From contig ONDF01000006.1 in the NCBI GenBank assembly GCA_900316525.1, positions 35,033 to 99,032 on the forward strand: a DNA stretch of 64,000 nt. The letters are read 5' to 3'. Made by a program: the position numbers and the translations under genes. Origin of the DNA: an uncultured Bacteroidales bacterium. Lineage in GTDB: Bacteria; Bacteroidota; Bacteroidia; Bacteroidales; UBA932. Positions 62,233-64,000 of this stretch are shown here, piece after piece (the first letter of the stretch is position 1; each line of letters starts with the position of its first letter). The notes beneath the pieces were generated by a model. That model ran no database searches. It was not told where the DNA came from and saw only the letters and a list, made by a program, of their open reading frames with translations.

Positions 62233-62991
62233 CTATTTGCCAATCACCTTCAGGAAGCGCTTATCGTTCATCTGCTCATTCGTGACGTATTTGCCGTCAC
62301 AGAAAAAAGCATAGGTAGTGATGGGCGTCGGAGCGTTCTGCGCCTCTTCTTTGCTTTGCAGATGGATGGCTTTGAACGGCACGCCATGCTCCTTCGCCAC
62401 GGCTTCAAGGACTGGAACGTACTTGCCATTAAAGGGACATTGACTTGTATAATACAAGACATAACCCGGTTCGCCGGTATGTGGGTGCTTCGCACAATCC
62501 TTGAATTTGGGGGCGATGGCGCCGGCAGAGAACGGCATATACCATAGCTGGATTCCGTTATCGGCCTCGTCGCAAACCTTAAAACCCTTATACGCCAAGT
62601 ATTTCGGATCTGAAAGGAAAGGTCTCTTCTTGGCCGAGGAAAGGATGCAGAGCCCAACCTTTCCCTTATCCTCGCTGTCCTTGATACATTCCTCCAGGAG
62701 GTCGTTGGAATAACCATGTCCCTTGAAGGAGCCAGATACCCATAGACAGTCAATGTACATATAGTTGTCGGCCACGATGGGGTTCCATGCATTTTCGGCA
62801 GGGATATACTCGATGAAACACTTCCCTCGCTCGACGCTCTTCAAGAAAACCAGGCCGTCGTCAAAACGGTCTGCCAGCCAGGCTTTCTTGGTCGATACCT
62901 GGACGTCCTTATTGTTTGAGATGGCGCAGCAGATATGCTCCTGTTCCAGATTGTCTTTTGTAACCCTGATATATTCCATGATTCTGCCCAT
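62233..62991 (-). CDS. GNAT N-acetyltransferase with YoaP-like C-terminal domain
   Basis: 252 residues; ATG 62991 directly follows the upstream stop (TAAATG), but ATG 62979 (MEYIRVTKDN) matches relatives better. The GNAT part spans residues about 5-150 (IDCLWVSGSFKGHGYSNDLL, the acetyl-CoA loop). The C-terminal part has a thioredoxin-like YYTSQCPFNGKYVPVLEAVA and IHLQSKEEAQNAPTPITTYA, matching the YoaP domain. Typical of Firmicutes and Bacteroidetes; substrate unknown. Located between the DUF3795-GNAT gene and crcB in one operon. Confidence 0.85.
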   Translation of the reverse strand: MGRIMEYIRVTKDNLEQEHICCAISNNKDVQVSTKKAWLADRFDDGLVFLKSVERGKCFIEYIPAENAWNPIVADNYMYIDCLWVSGSFKGHGYSNDLLEECIKDSEDKGKVGLCILSSAKKRPFLSDPKYLAYKGFKVCDEADNGIQLWYMPFSAGAIAPKFKDCAKHPHTGEPGYVLYYTSQCPFNGKYVPVLEAVAKEHGVPFKAIHLQSKEEAQNAPTPITTYAFFCDGKYVTNEQMNDKRFLKVIGK

Positions 62992-63792
62992 TTACTTATG
63001 AATATACATCCTGGACATTTCCGGCTCGCCGTCACCTTGCACCAGGCACAGGAACTCCCATCCGTATCGCTCGTAAAAACCGGTATGGTTCGTCACCAGA
63101 TAGAGCGGAGTGATTCCCTTCGACCTCATATCCTCAACAACCATGTCCAACAACTCACCGGCAATACCCTGACAGCGGTATTCTACTTCGGTATAAACGG
63201 CACAAACATTGGGCGACAAGTCCTTTCTGTCGTGGAAGTCGTTCTCGATAACACCCATACCCCCGATGATGCGGGAGCCGTCAAGACAGAGATACCAGCC
63301 ATATTCCGTTTCGTGGTTCAGATATGCCTCCATACATTCGAGATATGCTTCTTTGGGCACATTCCATTTGCCATGAAACCATGTTGCCGCAGCATCCTTC
63401 AGGTCCGGTCTATCCCGTAAGGTCACATATTGATATCGTTTCTCTCTCTTGTAATAAATGCCCACTTCCAGATTCTTCTTCGCCTGAGGATTGTTCTGCC
63501 AGAAGACACCCACCTTCGAGCAAGTATCCTTCTCTGTGCAGTCGCCGCAAGTCTCAAATCCCTTGGCCAATGCGCATTTGCGAATCTCACAAAACGAGCT
63601 GCAGAAGACGGTTTTGGCTCCGTCCATGCGGCAACCATCGCAGTTGATCTGCTCCGGCAAGATGGGCGCATGATTCAACTCGGACCAAAATCGGGCCGTC
63701 TTCTCCCGAAGAACCCGGTCGTTATCCTTCGTGGCAATGTAGGCATCGCACTTCTCGCAATCCAGCCCACAGATGGCAATCGACTGTCTCAT
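62992..63792 (-). CDS. DUF3795-GNAT fusion protein
   Basis: 266 residues from ATG 63792; a TTG 18 bases upstream was rejected. Residues about 1-100 are a DUF3795 Cys-rich domain (AICGLDCEKCDAYIATKD, CDGCRMDGAKTVFCSSFCEI, CGDCTEKDTCSKVG) with at least 12 cysteines, a likely zinc or Fe-S site. Residues about 140-265 are a GNAT acetyltransferase (GWYLCLDGSRIIGGMGVIEN, VEYRCQGIAGELLDMVVEDM, FYERYGWEFLC). Fusion of the two is known but not common. First gene of the operon; its promoter is at 63819-63826. Confidence 0.87.
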   Translation of the reverse strand: MRQSIAICGLDCEKCDAYIATKDNDRVLREKTARFWSELNHAPILPEQINCDGCRMDGAKTVFCSSFCEIRKCALAKGFETCGDCTEKDTCSKVGVFWQNNPQAKKNLEVGIYYKREKRYQYVTLRDRPDLKDAAATWFHGKWNVPKEAYLECMEAYLNHETEYGWYLCLDGSRIIGGMGVIENDFHDRKDLSPNVCAVYTEVEYRCQGIAGELLDMVVEDMRSKGITPLYLVTNHTGFYERYGWEFLCLVQGDGEPEMSRMYIHK

Positions 63793-63818
63793 CACTTGAT
63801 TCCGCTGCAATATCTAAG

Positions 63819-63826
63819 CAAACATA
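63819..63826 (-). promoter_or_regulatory. -7 box of the DUF3795-GNAT operon
   Basis: TATGTTTG on the minus strand, 26 bases before ATG 63792. No other promoter was seen before the genes that follow, so it probably serves the whole operon down to 60224. Confidence 0.65.
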
Positions 63827-63870
63827 CGGATTCTACGGCATATTATCAAATCCGGCGATAGACTGTGTGC

Positions 63871-63900
63871 TCAAAATATCTTAGCGTCCGGCTTCGTTAG
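63871..63900. repeat. 30-base repeat (copy 2)
   Basis: Partner of 57507-57536, 26 of 30 bases alike. It marks another possible module border near the window end. Confidence 0.65.
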
Positions 63901-63943
63901 ATAGGGACTATCGCGAAACAGTCGAAACTTTATAACAAATTGA

Positions 63944-63974
63944 TTGCTAATGTGTTAGAAATTTCTTATCTTTG
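63944..63974 (+). promoter_or_regulatory. Promoter of a gene beyond the window
   Basis: TTG (63944-63946), 20-base spacer, TATCTTTG (63967-63974). The gene it serves would lie past 64000. Confidence 0.7.
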
Positions 63975-64000
63975 ATATAGGGTAAAAGAATTCCCCCGAA

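Noticed and set aside
61848..62235. Fluoride riboswitch before crcB
   Set aside because: The gene starts about 10 bases after the previous stop, leaving no room for the riboswitch fold.

Overview
The window comes from a GC-rich member of the Bacteroidales, probably an uncultured gut or rumen lineage. The signs are two SusC/SusD pairs, a one-piece hybrid two-component regulator, DUF3823, DUF5018 and BACON lipoproteins, many promoters of the Bacteroidetes type (TAnnTTTG at -7, TTG or TTTG about 20 bases upstream), and almost no Shine-Dalgarno sequences except a perfect one in front of rpsU. Species cannot be named from this sequence.

Region 1 (1-19.6 kb) is a polysaccharide utilization locus (PUL). 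A minus-strand operon carries three esterases, SusC, SusD and a DUF3823 lipoprotein cut by the window edge. Facing it is the hybrid two-component regulator, followed by a convergent GH95-CE2 pair and a divergent GH3. Esterases plus GH95 plus GH3 suggest an acylated, fucose- or L-galactose-decorated plant hemicellulose. Paired TGTTCAAA direct repeats in both divergent promoter regions are candidate regulator sites.

Region 2 (19.7-26.4 kb) holds creD, ettA, a Tat-type metallophosphoesterase lipoprotein, an FAD oxidoreductase and a DUF5009-type membrane acyltransferase. Region 3 (26.4-45.9 kb) is a second PUL: a minus-strand run of about 13.5 kb (N-acylglucosamine 2-epimerase, SusC, SusD, DUF5018, NAGPA-type phosphodiester glycosidase, GHL10-like, BACON, GHL10-like) divergent from a ROK regulator, a DUF4434 protein, an MFS sugar porter and a GH43-like protein. 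A palindrome between the two arms is a likely ROK operator. The gene set points to amino-sugar-containing, possibly phosphodiester-linked glycan.

Region 4 (45.9-55.4 kb) is mostly housekeeping: rpsU, a sirtuin, a conserved ATPase, a carboxypeptidase-like-domain protein, a condensation-fold acyltransferase, a giant AsmA protein, prmA and tRNA-Leu(UAG).

Region 5 (55.4-64 kb) is clearly lower in GC and begins exactly at the tRNA-Leu 3' end. It contains a lipoprotein with leucine-rich repeats and two unknown proteins separated by repeated modules whose core resembles the tRNA 3' terminus, then a minus-strand operon of DUF3795-GNAT, GNAT-YoaP, CrcB, a frameshifted TauE/SafE and an SPL-type radical SAM protein. 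This tRNA-anchored repeat array is the most unusual structure in the window.
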